Below are positions 7,712 through 14,528 of a stretch of 16,266 bases of DNA, in pieces. The notes beneath the pieces are model-generated. The model was not told where the DNA came from and ran no database searches. It worked only from the letters and a program-made list of their open reading frames with translations. Origin of the DNA: Gammaproteobacteria bacterium (lineage in GTDB: Bacteria; Pseudomonadota; Gammaproteobacteria; Pseudomonadales; Pseudohongiellaceae). The stretch covers positions 3,357-19,622 of the forward strand of contig JAESUT010000201.1 in NCBI GenBank assembly GCA_016762995.1. The letters are read 5' to 3'. Made by a program: the position numbers and the translations under genes. The stretch's first letter is position 1, and each line of letters starts with the position of its first letter.

Positions 7712-7721
7712 ATAGGCCCCT

Positions 7722-9128
7722 CTAACTTTCAGACTTTGTTTTTGGTCTGCGCCGGCGACGCCTCTTCTTTGGCGGTACAGGCTCGTCGCTTGCAGCGCGG
7801 ATGATCTGACTCGTATCGCCGAGCTGAAACTGTGTCCACCACTCGCCGCGGCCGCCTAAATCTTCACCTGCCTCTTCACGCAGGAGTAAGAAGTCATAGG
7901 CTGCTCTGAAGCGTGGATGGCTGAATGAACCTTCAATGCTGCGTTTATTGTCACGCATGAGTCGCGATTGAAGTTCCCATATTTCTTTTGCTGCAATGGT
8001 GAATCGCTTGGGCACGGCAGTGTATTGAATCTGTTCCATCAGTACTTCCTGTGCGGCCTGTTGGAATAGCTGATGCTGATTGCCTTGCTCCGATTTCTGT
8101 GACTCTAAGCGAAGTTGCAGCACTGGCCAGAGTAGGGCGGCGAACAGAAAAGCGGGAGTCACAGATTTTCCCTCAGCGAGTCGCCCGTCTGTGTTTCTAA
8201 GTGCTAGTTCTACCAGTTTACAAGGCGGGCCAGAAATTGTGTCCAGCGCGCGGAACGTAGGTCCGAAGAGATAGACACCGGGGCGGTAGTGGCGTAGCAA
8301 TTCGAACGTCTTTACGGCATTGCCACCAGTCATCAATTTAATCGTTTCATCGAAGAGTCTTGCTGTCGAGATAGACTCTAATAGATGAGCCAGTTCATTG
8401 ATTGGTTTTTCTGTTTTCTCTTCGATGGTGAAGCCTAGCTTCGCTGCAAAGCGAATTGCTCGCAGCATTCTTACGGGGTCTTCTTTATAGCGCTCTGCAG
8501 GGTCGCCTATCATGCGTATCTGCTTAGACGCTAAATCGTCAAGGCCGGTACTAAAATCGAGAATGCGGAACTTGTTTATCGTGTAGTAGAGGGCATTAAT
8601 GGTGAAGTCGCGACGCAGTGCATCTTCGTCAATGTTGCCGTAGACGTTGTCCCTGAGGATCATGCCGGCAGTTGAATGGGCAGATTCCTGATTTTGGATA
8701 CGCCTTCTTGGAACATTGTCGTCAATTTTATTTTCCGAATCATGCGGTGCGCGAAATGTTGTAACCTCGATGATCTCTCGACCAAAGCGCAGATGAACTA
8801 TCTTGAAGCGACGCCCAATGATTCGAGCATTTCTAAACAAGGACTTGAGTTGCTCAGGCGACGCATCGGTTGCTATGTCGAAGTCTTTGGGGCTTTTGTC
8901 GAGCAACAAGTCGCGGACGCCGCCGCCTACCAAGAATCCATGGTATCCAGCCTCAGCAAGCTTGTAGAGAACCTTTACGGCATTAGGTGATATCTGCTTG
9001 CGTGAAATCGGGTGATGATCACGCTCTACAACGGTTGCGTTCTCGATACCTACAAGATCAGAAGCTATGCTGGGTTGATTCATTGCGGGCCGCACTCCGG
9101 TAGGTTGTAGCGTGGTGAGGCGAGGCAT
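7722..9128 (-). CDS. pcnB: Poly(A) polymerase I
   Basis: Adds 3' poly(A) tails that mark RNAs for exonucleolytic decay. Class II nucleotidyltransferase signatures: FLVGGGVRDLLL at 65-76, KDFDIATDA at 81-89 with the catalytic aspartates Asp82 and Asp84, LRRDFTINALYY, and GDPAERYKEDPVRMLRAIRFAAKLGF, as in PcnB and tRNA nucleotidyltransferases. The C-terminal extension with the very basic tail KKRRRRRRPK marks it as PcnB rather than a CCA-adding enzyme. Start uncertain: the ATG at 9128 has no ribosome binding site, while the ATG at 9083 (codon 16) has GGAG 11 bases upstream. The 236 bases upstream of 9128, as far as the sRNA end, hold no other gene I can support. Confidence 0.96.
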   Translation of the reverse strand: MPRLTTLQPTGVRPAMNQPSIASDLVGIENATVVERDHHPISRKQISPNAVKVLYKLAEAGYHGFLVGGGVRDLLLDKSPKDFDIATDASPEQLKSLFRNARIIGRRFKIVHLRFGREIIEVTTFRAPHDSENKIDDNVPRRRIQNQESAHSTAGMILRDNVYGNIDEDALRRDFTINALYYTINKFRILDFSTGLDDLASKQIRMIGDPAERYKEDPVRMLRAIRFAAKLGFTIEEKTEKPINELAHLLESISTARLFDETIKLMTGGNAVKTFELLRHYRPGVYLFGPTFRALDTISGPPCKLVELALRNTDGRLAEGKSVTPAFLFAALLWPVLQLRLESQKSEQGNQHQLFQQAAQEVLMEQIQYTAVPKRFTIAAKEIWELQSRLMRDNKRSIEGSFSHPRFRAAYDFLLLREEAGEDLGGRGEWWTQFQLGDTSQIIRAASDEPVPPKKRRRRRRPKTKSES

Positions 9129-9345
9129 AGTCTGGCGTGGTTAGAGGGGTTGATCACGGTTTATTTTCTTTAGTGTCACTACTGCAAAGTACAAAAGTAC
9201 AGGTAGGTATGTGTTGGGTCAGCTGTAGAGGCCCCTTTAGCTGGGTTTCGAACATCAGCTGGCATGATACACGGAACGAGAGAAAACTACAGGCACGGGA
9301 CAAGCAGAAAAGGGTGCTTTCAAGCAGTATGCATGATTTGGGCAG

Positions 9346-9369
9346 TTCGGGGATAGTTTCGGGGATAGT
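9346..9369. repeat. Perfect 12-bp tandem duplication
   Basis: TTCGGGGATAGT occurs twice head to tail (9346-9357 and 9358-9369), directly beyond the 3' hairpin of the predicted sRNA. No known site type is recognised in it; it could be slippage, or part of an RNA 3' end or a pcnB leader element. Confidence 0.85.
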
Positions 9370-9627
9370 ATTGAGGGGTGAAAACCACCCCTCATTTGGA
9401 AGCTAGATTTTATTATTATAGTTATTTATTATTTTTATTAAGTGCGTACCCATAGCGGTACTGCATAAGTATTTAAGGTGGTAATTATGAAGTTAGATGA
9501 CAATCGTCAAATCCAGACTACAACCCAACCTTTTTATTATTTAGTGCACTAACCTTCGTTTTTAACTCAGTAATGCTATTTTTGTTTTTATTAAGATTTA
9601 TTATTAGTATTTATTGTTATTGTTATT
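9365..9627 (-). ncRNA. crcZ: CrcZ-like Hfq/Crc-sequestering small RNA
   Basis: A predicted RNA of about 260 nt, starting at the sigma-54 promoter (start near 9627) and ending near a 9-bp hairpin. It is placed exactly where Pseudomonas encodes CrcZ, between cbrB and pcnB on the same strand. On the minus strand it carries six clusters matching AANAANAA, the CA motif bound by Hfq with Crc: 9611-9627 (AATAACAATAACAATAA, at the very 5' end), 9598-9605, 9579-9592, 9531-9541, 9426-9439 and 9410-9417. Between clusters 4 and 5 are small hairpins (TGAC-GATT-GTCA; TGCAGTACC with GGTACGCA at 9465-9443). CrcZ-type RNAs titrate Hfq/Crc away from target mRNAs and so relieve carbon catabolite repression. The 3' end is uncertain because no T tract follows the hairpin. 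Hfq and Crc themselves are not encoded in the window. Confidence 0.82.
9372..9394 (-). terminator. 3' hairpin of the CrcZ-like RNA
   Basis: TGAGGGGTG (9394-9386 on the minus strand) pairs perfectly with CACCCCTCA (9380-9372) around a 5-base loop. It is the strongest hairpin in the interval and marks the likely sRNA 3' end. The following bases AATACTATCC are not a proper T tract, so termination may be incomplete or the end may be made by processing. Confidence 0.5.
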
Positions 9628-9636
9628 CTCTATATA

Positions 9637-9654
9637 GAGCACGTACTGTGCCAA
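9637..9654 (-). promoter_or_regulatory. Sigma-54 promoter of the CrcZ-like RNA
   Basis: Minus strand TTGGCACAGTACGTGCTC. The -24 element TTGGCAC is perfect, the -12 element GTGCT differs from TTGCT at one base, and the invariant GG and GC are exactly 10 bases apart (GG at 9652-9651, GC at 9640-9639). It predicts a start near 9627, the first base of the A-rich sRNA. The cbrB product next door is a sigma-54 activator. Confidence 0.85.
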
Positions 9655-9672
9655 GTTAGCTATATTGTTATT

Positions 9673-9685
9673 TATCAGTGGTTTG
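9673..9685 (+). promoter_or_regulatory. IHF-binding site candidate
   Basis: TATCAGTGGTTTG matches the IHF core consensus WATCARNNNNTTR at every defined position and has an AT-rich flank on its 5' side. It is centred about 52 bases upstream of the predicted sRNA start, between the sigma-54 promoter and the candidate CbrB site. IHF bending is known to be required for Pseudomonas aeruginosa crcZ expression. Confidence 0.65.
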
Positions 9686-9724
9686 GGTTTTTAGGGGGTA
9701 GTGGCTCAGCCCTAAATCCCCACT

Positions 9725-9775
9725 TTTGTTACGGATATTCCCTGATTGATTGGGTAAAATGGTAGCGGTAACAAA
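9725..9775. promoter_or_regulatory. Candidate CbrB upstream activating sequence
   Basis: TTTGTTAC (9725-9732) and GTAACAAA (9768-9775) are a perfect 8-bp inverted repeat with centres 43 bases apart, about four helical turns, roughly 100-150 bases upstream of the sRNA start. That is the usual distance for activators of the NtrC class, and CbrB is known to use palindromic sites at crcZ in Pseudomonas. Whether the half-sites match the published consensus was not checked. No gene is seen between here and the cbrB stop. Confidence 0.5.
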
Positions 9776-9902
9776 TTGCTGCGCAGTGGACGTGCAAAGC
9801 CAATTCTCGGGGCATGTCCGTTAGTTCGGGTTTTAGAGCTTAGTAGAAGGATGTTTGCTGCTGTTTGAAGAGGGGCTATTGACGCCTGAGGAATGGTGAT
9901 TT

Positions 9903-11282
9903 CTAGCCCTGATGCTTTTTCTTGCGGGGGATGCCGAAGCGCTGGCGGCGCTCCCATAAGCATTTGCGACTTATGCCTAACTTCTTTGCGAGTTGGGTCT
10001 CATTCATAATATCTTGGTGCTCAAGAACGAAGCGCTGGAAGTATTCTTCTAGTGAAAGTTCTTCGATGGGCTCGGGAGCACTCTGTCGGTTCTGTAATTC
10101 GGGCTTCTGAACGGACATCAGCTTCACTTCGTCGTCTATGGCAAGAAGCTCTTCTGAGATCTCTAATTCTTCTGCCAGCACAACGGCGCGTTCTATTGCA
10201 TTTTCTAGTTCACGTACATTTCCCGGCCAGCGGTAATTGAATATGGCGCGCCTAGCTTCATCACTTAGGCTGAGCATTTTGGTCTTAAGGCGCTTACAAG
10301 TTCGTTGCAGAATGGCTTCGCCCAATACCAAGATGTCGTCACCGCGGTCTCTAAGCGGTGGGATCAAGAGTGCCATTACATTGATACGGTAATAGAGGTC
10401 TTCACGGAAGTAGCCATCTACTACCAATTGCTTTAGGTCACGATGGGTAGCAACAACTAAGCGTACATCGACTTTCTGGGACTGAACAGAGCCGACCTTG
10501 CGAATCTCATTCTCTTGCAGGACCCTTAGTAGTCTGGCCTGAGCCTCAAGCGGAAGCTCACCTATTTCATCGAGGAAAAGCGTGCTGCCATGAGCCGCTT
10601 CGACTAAACCTGTTCTGGTTGCAGTGGCGCCGGTGAAGGCTCCCTTCTCATGACCGAATAATTCAGACTCAATTAGGTTCTCTGGGATTGCTGCGCAATT
10701 TACAGAGATCATTTCCTTTGCATGGCGATTGCTCAAATTGTGAATCGCTCGTGCAACGAGTTCTTTTCCCGTTCCCGATTCGCCATTAATCAAGACAGTA
10801 GAATTGGTAAGTGCGACTTTGCGAATTCGTCTAAACAATTCCATCATCTGCGGGCAGCTACCGATCATTCCATGAACGGGCGCTTCAAGTTCGGCAGATT
10901 TTTTAGCAGATTGGCGTGGCGCCTTAGCATGCTCACGAATTACTTTGGCAACGGATTCGATCAGCTCGTTGTGTTCAAATGGTTTAGCGATATAGTCGAC
11001 GGCGCCAAGTTTCATTGAATCGATAGCTGAGCGAATGCTGGAGTAGCTGGTCATGATCAGAACTGGCGTTGTAGTAGCCTTGATCAGGTCAGTTCCAGGT
11101 GCGCCGGGTAGGCGTAGGTCGCTGATTATCACATCGAAGTCATCCATGTCGAAATTATCCATCGACTCTTTGACCGTTCCTGCTTCGCTGACTTTGTATT
11201 CGTGACGTTCTAGCAATCGCTTCAAAGCAGTTCGAATAACTAGCTCATCTTCTACTACCAAAACTTGTTGCTTCGCTGTCAT
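9903..11282 (-). CDS. cbrB: Sigma-54-dependent response regulator CbrB
   Basis: 459 residues with the NtrC-family layout. The receiver domain spans 1-120, with acidic pocket Glu11/Asp12, phosphoacceptor Asp55 in IISDLRLPG, Thr78 and Lys100. The AAA+ domain follows, with Walker A GESGTGKE, the sigma-54 contact loop GAFTGA, Walker B TLFLDEIGELP and the arginine-finger region FREDLYYRINV. A Fis-type helix-turn-helix, NETQLAKKLGISRKCLWERR, ends the protein, and the GISRKCLWERRQRFGIPR ending is typical of CbrB. Partner kinase CbrA is encoded 48 bases upstream. CbrB governs the carbon-nitrogen balance and turns on CrcZ; the next transcript on this strand has a sigma-54 promoter. The leader has no clear Shine-Dalgarno sequence. 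Confidence 0.95.
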   Translation of the reverse strand: MTAKQQVLVVEDELVIRTALKRLLERHEYKVSEAGTVKESMDNFDMDDFDVIISDLRLPGAPGTDLIKATTTPVLIMTSYSSIRSAIDSMKLGAVDYIAKPFEHNELIESVAKVIREHAKAPRQSAKKSAELEAPVHGMIGSCPQMMELFRRIRKVALTNSTVLINGESGTGKELVARAIHNLSNRHAKEMISVNCAAIPENLIESELFGHEKGAFTGATATRTGLVEAAHGSTLFLDEIGELPLEAQARLLRVLQENEIRKVGSVQSQKVDVRLVVATHRDLKQLVVDGYFREDLYYRINVMALLIPPLRDRGDDILVLGEAILQRTCKRLKTKMLSLSDEARRAIFNYRWPGNVRELENAIERAVVLAEELEISEELLAIDDEVKLMSVQKPELQNRQSAPEPIEELSLEEYFQRFVLEHQDIMNETQLAKKLGISRKCLWERRQRFGIPRKKKHQG

Positions 11283-11296
11283 GTGATTATTTAATT

Positions 11297-11314
11297 CGGT
11301 TGTTGCTGTTGTTT
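11297..11314 (-). promoter_or_regulatory. CA-rich stretch in the cbrB leader, possible Hfq/Crc site
   Basis: AAACAACAGCAACAACCG lies about 15-32 bases before the cbrB ATG. It is close to, but not an exact match for, AANAANAA. The bases between it and the ATG (AATTAAATAATCAC) contain no Shine-Dalgarno sequence, a setting in which Hfq/Crc binding could control initiation. Confidence 0.35.
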
Positions 11315-11330
11315 CAATGATCCGCCTGCA

Positions 11331-14252
11331 CTAGTGCGTGGCGGAGTCGCTATGGTAGCAAGGAAATCGCAGTAATACCCGTGTACCGCCTGTCTCTTCG
11401 TTTGCGGGGCTGATTATATCAATATCACCACCTAAGTCTTCAACTATACTGAAAACGAGGGAGAGTCCCAAACCTGTGCCTTCACCCGCCTCTTTAGTAG
11501 TGAAAAAGGGGTCGAAAACGCGATCCCTTATCGCTAGGGGGATGCCAATTCCTTCATCGACGACCGCGATTTCAACTCTCTCGTCTTTTACTATCGTCTG
11601 CAAGAGGATTTCGCCATTTGCTTGACTTGCATCACGAGCATTGTTGATTAGGTTAATTAAGACCTGCAGAAGACGTTGTGAGTCGCCGAGAATTTTTGCA
11701 GTGGGGTCACAGTCGATGCGGAGAAATAATTCTTTGCTCTTTCTGTCTAGGGATACTAGGGTCTGAGCCTGTGCCATACATTCGCTAATAGTTACTATTT
11801 CACTCTCGTATTGAGTCTTGTTTGTGCCCGCGTGCGCGAAATTGACTAAGGATTGTAAGATAGTCGATGTGCGATCGGTTTGCTCGATAATTTGCCTGGC
11901 TAGGCTTAGCAGTTCCGTATCCTCGTATTCGTCTCGAATGGTTTGTGCGAGGCAGGCAATTCCCGTGATCGGGTTTCCGATCTCATGAGCTACGCCAGCG
12001 GCTAGTCTCCCGATGGAGGCAAGCCTCTCAGTGTGTGTAAGCCCCGCTTCCAATATTTCCATTTCGGTTATGTCTTCTAGAAGAATGATAATGCCTTCGT
12101 GAATAGAATCTGGATCGCTGGTCTGTTCTATAAGAGCTTTGTGTAGGTTGACGGTCCGTTTCTGACCATCTAATTCGAATGCATATTTATAGGAATGACT
12201 GGCGTCATCATCTACAAAATTCGCAAATAGGCTTAGCCAGGGCTCCGCTAGATCGATAAGTTGGGAGCCAACGACATCGGCGCTGTTCAACTGAGTAAAC
12301 TGCTCCATCGCTCTATTCCACATGATGACTTCACTGTCGGTACTGAGTGAGCAGACACCTAAGGGTAGATCAAGCAGGATCTGACGGTGATACCGTCTTA
12401 GATTGTCGAGATCGGCTGCCATGCCAGACAAGTTGCTGCGATAGGCTTCGATACGATTCTCGATAACATTAAGATCCGAGCTGCCGTGTTCAGAGACGAT
12501 GCTGTAGGGAAGGTAGCCATCGATAATCTCTCGTGCGATTGAGGGTCCGAGTAACCCCGATAGATTGGCTTCCAGTTTTCCACGCAGTTGTTGCATCGCA
12601 TAAGGTCGACGATCGTTCTCGTCGATATTTAAATCCTTAAGCGCTTGGCCTACTTCTCGGTTTGCAGTTCTCTCACCCAGCGGTTTACTGAGGCTTTTAA
12701 TAAAGTCTCGTGGCAGTTTCGCGACCAGACCACTACGTTTGCGGCGCTTAATGGTATCGAGTGTGCAGATATCGGCAGAGCTTCTTTCCGCGTCGGTGCT
12801 GGTGCTGAAGAGGGAGATGACGACGAAAAGTACACAGTTACTAATTAGCGAGAGAGCGGTTATCTCCCTCCAGTTAACTGAAACCAGAGCCAAGGGATCA
12901 GCGTCGGATAACAGTGGCAGCATTAGAAATAGGAACCAGATGAGCACACCGATGCCTAGCCCCCACAGAAACCCCTTTTTATTTGCCGCTGGCCAGTAAA
13001 GAATCGCAACTATTCCCGGCATAAATTGTAGGCAGGCGGTGAATGCAACAATGCCGGTCACCCGAATGGCTATTTGCTCGCTCGGTAGGTAATGGAAGAG
13101 GAAGCCAAGCCATATAATTGCGGTTATAAGGGTGCGGCGCTTCCAGAGTAGCCAACGATAAATATCCTCGTTCGCCTTTGGCTGGTAGATGGGAAGTATC
13201 AAATGATTCAGGCACATATTTGAGAGCGCTAAGGTGATAACGATGATCAGGCCGCTCGCTGCAGATAATCCTCCAATATAGGCGAGTAGACTGATCATGG
13301 GCGACTGGTAGGCGGCACCGATAACTATTGGGTAGTATTCCACCTGCACGGTACTGCCTGACTGCAGGCCGGCCCAGAGAATGGGGAGGACAGGCAGGCT
13401 GAGCAATAAGAAATACAGAGGTAGGCCCCAACTCGCAAAAGACAGCGCTCGTTGTCCATTGTTTCCATTAAAGGTCACATAGAACATATGTGGCATTGCG
13501 ACCGCCGCTGTGAAGAACAATAGTGCCATGACGTGGAAGGAGGAGAAGTAGTTGGTATTCTTCAGGCTTGCTACAAGCTCGGGTTGGTCTTGCAGCCAGC
13601 TATCGAGTCCATCGAGGCTGCCGAAGGCGCCAAACACCGCGAAGGCACCAACAGCGAGGAATGCTATCAGCTTCACGAGAGATTCGAAGGCAATTGCCAT
13701 GACTAGACCGTCATATTGTGCTCGCCCAGCCCTTCTGGAAGTGCCGAATAAGATCGAAAATAATGTAATTACCACGCAGAACCCGATCGCAACTACGCCT
13801 TGTTCCGCCTCTGGTGATAGCAAAGACGCGGTGTCTGCAACGGCTCTAATTTGCAGCGCGATGAGCGGTGTAACGGCGGTCAGGATGACCAGGGTGGTAA
13901 TGGTGCCCGCCCATGGAGAACGGTAGCGAAATGCCATTAGATCTGCTAGAGAGCCGAGCTGGTAAGTGCGCGCCAATTCCATTAATGGGCGTAATAGTAA
14001 GGGTGAAAGTAGAAAGGCTAGCGAGATGCCGATGGAGCTGGCGAGATAGCCGTAGCCATCACGTAGGGCATTGCCAATGGAGGTGTAGTAGGCCCAGACG
14101 CTGGCGAATACGCCGAGAGAGAGAACATAGACGATTGGATGGCGAACGATTCTTTCGGGAATCCAACCACGCTCCGTCACGAAGGCGATGCCAAACAGTA
14201 GCGCGAGATAGCCACCACCAAGAGCGACGATCGTGGTTAGTTCAAAATTCAT
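11331..14252 (-). CDS. cbrA: Transporter-like sensor histidine kinase CbrA
   Basis: 973 residues, near the length of Pseudomonas CbrA. The N-terminal ~500 residues form a sodium/solute symporter (SLC5-type) membrane domain of about 13 helices. A linker matching the position of the STAC domain follows, then a PAS domain from about 626 to 728 (LLDLPLGVCSL, VIMWNRAMEQF), a dimerisation/phosphoacceptor domain with His756 in GVAHEIGNPITGIACLAQ, and a HATPase domain with the N box (LINNARDAS, about 867-875), DEGIGIP (about 899) and GEGTGLGLS (about 924). The H-box GNPITGIACLAQ is the form seen in CbrA. It phosphorylates CbrB, and the transporter part may sense substrate uptake (histidine in Pseudomonas). 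AGGA precedes the ATG at good spacing. The start overlaps the preceding small gene by 11 bases, suggesting translational coupling. Confidence 0.95.
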   Translation of the reverse strand: MNFELTTIVALGGGYLALLFGIAFVTERGWIPERIVRHPIVYVLSLGVFASVWAYYTSIGNALRDGYGYLASSIGISLAFLLSPLLLRPLMELARTYQLGSLADLMAFRYRSPWAGTITTLVILTAVTPLIALQIRAVADTASLLSPEAEQGVVAIGFCVVITLFSILFGTSRRAGRAQYDGLVMAIAFESLVKLIAFLAVGAFAVFGAFGSLDGLDSWLQDQPELVASLKNTNYFSSFHVMALLFFTAAVAMPHMFYVTFNGNNGQRALSFASWGLPLYFLLLSLPVLPILWAGLQSGSTVQVEYYPIVIGAAYQSPMISLLAYIGGLSAASGLIIVITLALSNMCLNHLILPIYQPKANEDIYRWLLWKRRTLITAIIWLGFLFHYLPSEQIAIRVTGIVAFTACLQFMPGIVAILYWPAANKKGFLWGLGIGVLIWFLFLMLPLLSDADPLALVSVNWREITALSLISNCVLFVVISLFSTSTDAERSSADICTLDTIKRRKRSGLVAKLPRDFIKSLSKPLGERTANREVGQALKDLNIDENDRRPYAMQQLRGKLEANLSGLLGPSIAREIIDGYLPYSIVSEHGSSDLNVIENRIEAYRSNLSGMAADLDNLRRYHRQILLDLPLGVCSLSTDSEVIMWNRAMEQFTQLNSADVVGSQLIDLAEPWLSLFANFVDDDASHSYKYAFELDGQKRTVNLHKALIEQTSDPDSIHEGIIILLEDITEMEILEAGLTHTERLASIGRLAAGVAHEIGNPITGIACLAQTIRDEYEDTELLSLARQIIEQTDRTSTILQSLVNFAHAGTNKTQYESEIVTISECMAQAQTLVSLDRKSKELFLRIDCDPTAKILGDSQRLLQVLINLINNARDASQANGEILLQTIVKDERVEIAVVDEGIGIPLAIRDRVFDPFFTTKEAGEGTGLGLSLVFSIVEDLGGDIDIISPANEETGGTRVLLRFPCYHSDSATH

Positions 14253-14418
14253 CGGAATCCTGTTCTCGATGAGACCAACTCGCGATTAGGACTACTATGA
14301 AGCCCACGAAGAACGGGCGGTACCAAGCGCCAGTACTCTGGTTAATCCAATCTACACTGGCTAAGAAAAGCAGATAGATGATAAGCAGGAGGACCAAGAT
14401 TGATCGGGGTATGTACAC
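14242..14418 (-). CDS. 58-residue two-helix membrane protein coupled to cbrA
   Basis: A short gene from GTG at 14418, with AAGGA six bases upstream, to a TGA that overlaps the first codons of cbrA by 11 bases. The product has two hydrophobic segments, ILVLLLIIYLLFLAS (about 7-21) and FFVGFIVVLIASW (about 36-48), joined by a loop with the motif TGAWYRPF, and ends in a charged tail REQDSDEF. Pseudomonas has a small membrane-protein ORF in the same place, between gluQ and cbrA (called cbrX in some work, from memory), with a similar WYRP segment. It may tune cbrA translation through coupling or associate with the CbrA membrane domain; its function is not established. Conservation of place, ribosome site and overlap make it a real gene. 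Confidence 0.85.
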   Translation of the reverse strand: MYIPRSILVLLLIIYLLFLASVDWINQSTGAWYRPFFVGFIVVLIASWSHREQDSDEF

Positions 14419-14443
14419 AGGAATTCCTTCGGATTGCTAGTGC

Positions 14444-14477
14444 TTGCTGGATGTTACAATTTGCTGGATATTATAAG
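14444..14477. repeat. 17-bp imperfect tandem repeat at the cbrA operon promoter
   Basis: TTGCTGGATGTTACAAT (14444-14460) is followed at once by TTGCTGGATATTATAAG (14461-14477), identical at 14 of 17 positions. The right copy contains the proposed -10 box of the minus-strand promoter and the left copy lies in the predicted leader. Confidence 0.7.
14470..14475 (-). promoter_or_regulatory. -10 box candidate for the small-ORF/cbrA operon
   Basis: A perfect TATAAT on the minus strand in the gap between gluQ and the small gene, about 50 bases before its GTG. No clear -35 element lies at 16-18 bases, so an activator or a weak promoter is possible. Confidence 0.45.
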
Positions 14478-14528
14478 GAGCGTCTGGCCAAGTCTATGGC
14501 TACGCTACCAGCATTTGGAATTGGTTCG

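Noticed and set aside
9137..9406. An 89-codon plus-strand ORF between pcnB and the sRNA
   Set aside because: No ribosome binding site, no domain pattern, and it runs through the terminal hairpin and the 12-bp duplication; it looks like chance openness.
9487..9552. A 21-codon plus-strand ORF with a GGTGGT ahead of its ATG
   Set aside because: It runs antisense through the predicted CrcZ-like RNA, has no known-family look, and its A/T-rich codons are explained by the complement of the CA-motif clusters.
9410..9627. TTATTATT-rich tract as a simple low-complexity AT island or foreign DNA
   Set aside because: The units keep AAN phase on the minus strand, begin at the predicted sigma-54 start and sit between cbrB and pcnB, so an Hfq/Crc decoy RNA explains them better.
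9690..9716. TTTAGGG/CCCTAAA inverted repeat with inner GGCTCAGCC as the cbrB terminator
   Set aside because: No T tract follows on the minus strand and it lies between the candidate activator site and the IHF site; it could equally be part of the regulatory region.
12979..13431. A 150-codon minus-strand ORF inside cbrA
   Set aside because: It is an alternate frame of the CbrA membrane domain, where the cbrA frame has continuous transporter-like helices.
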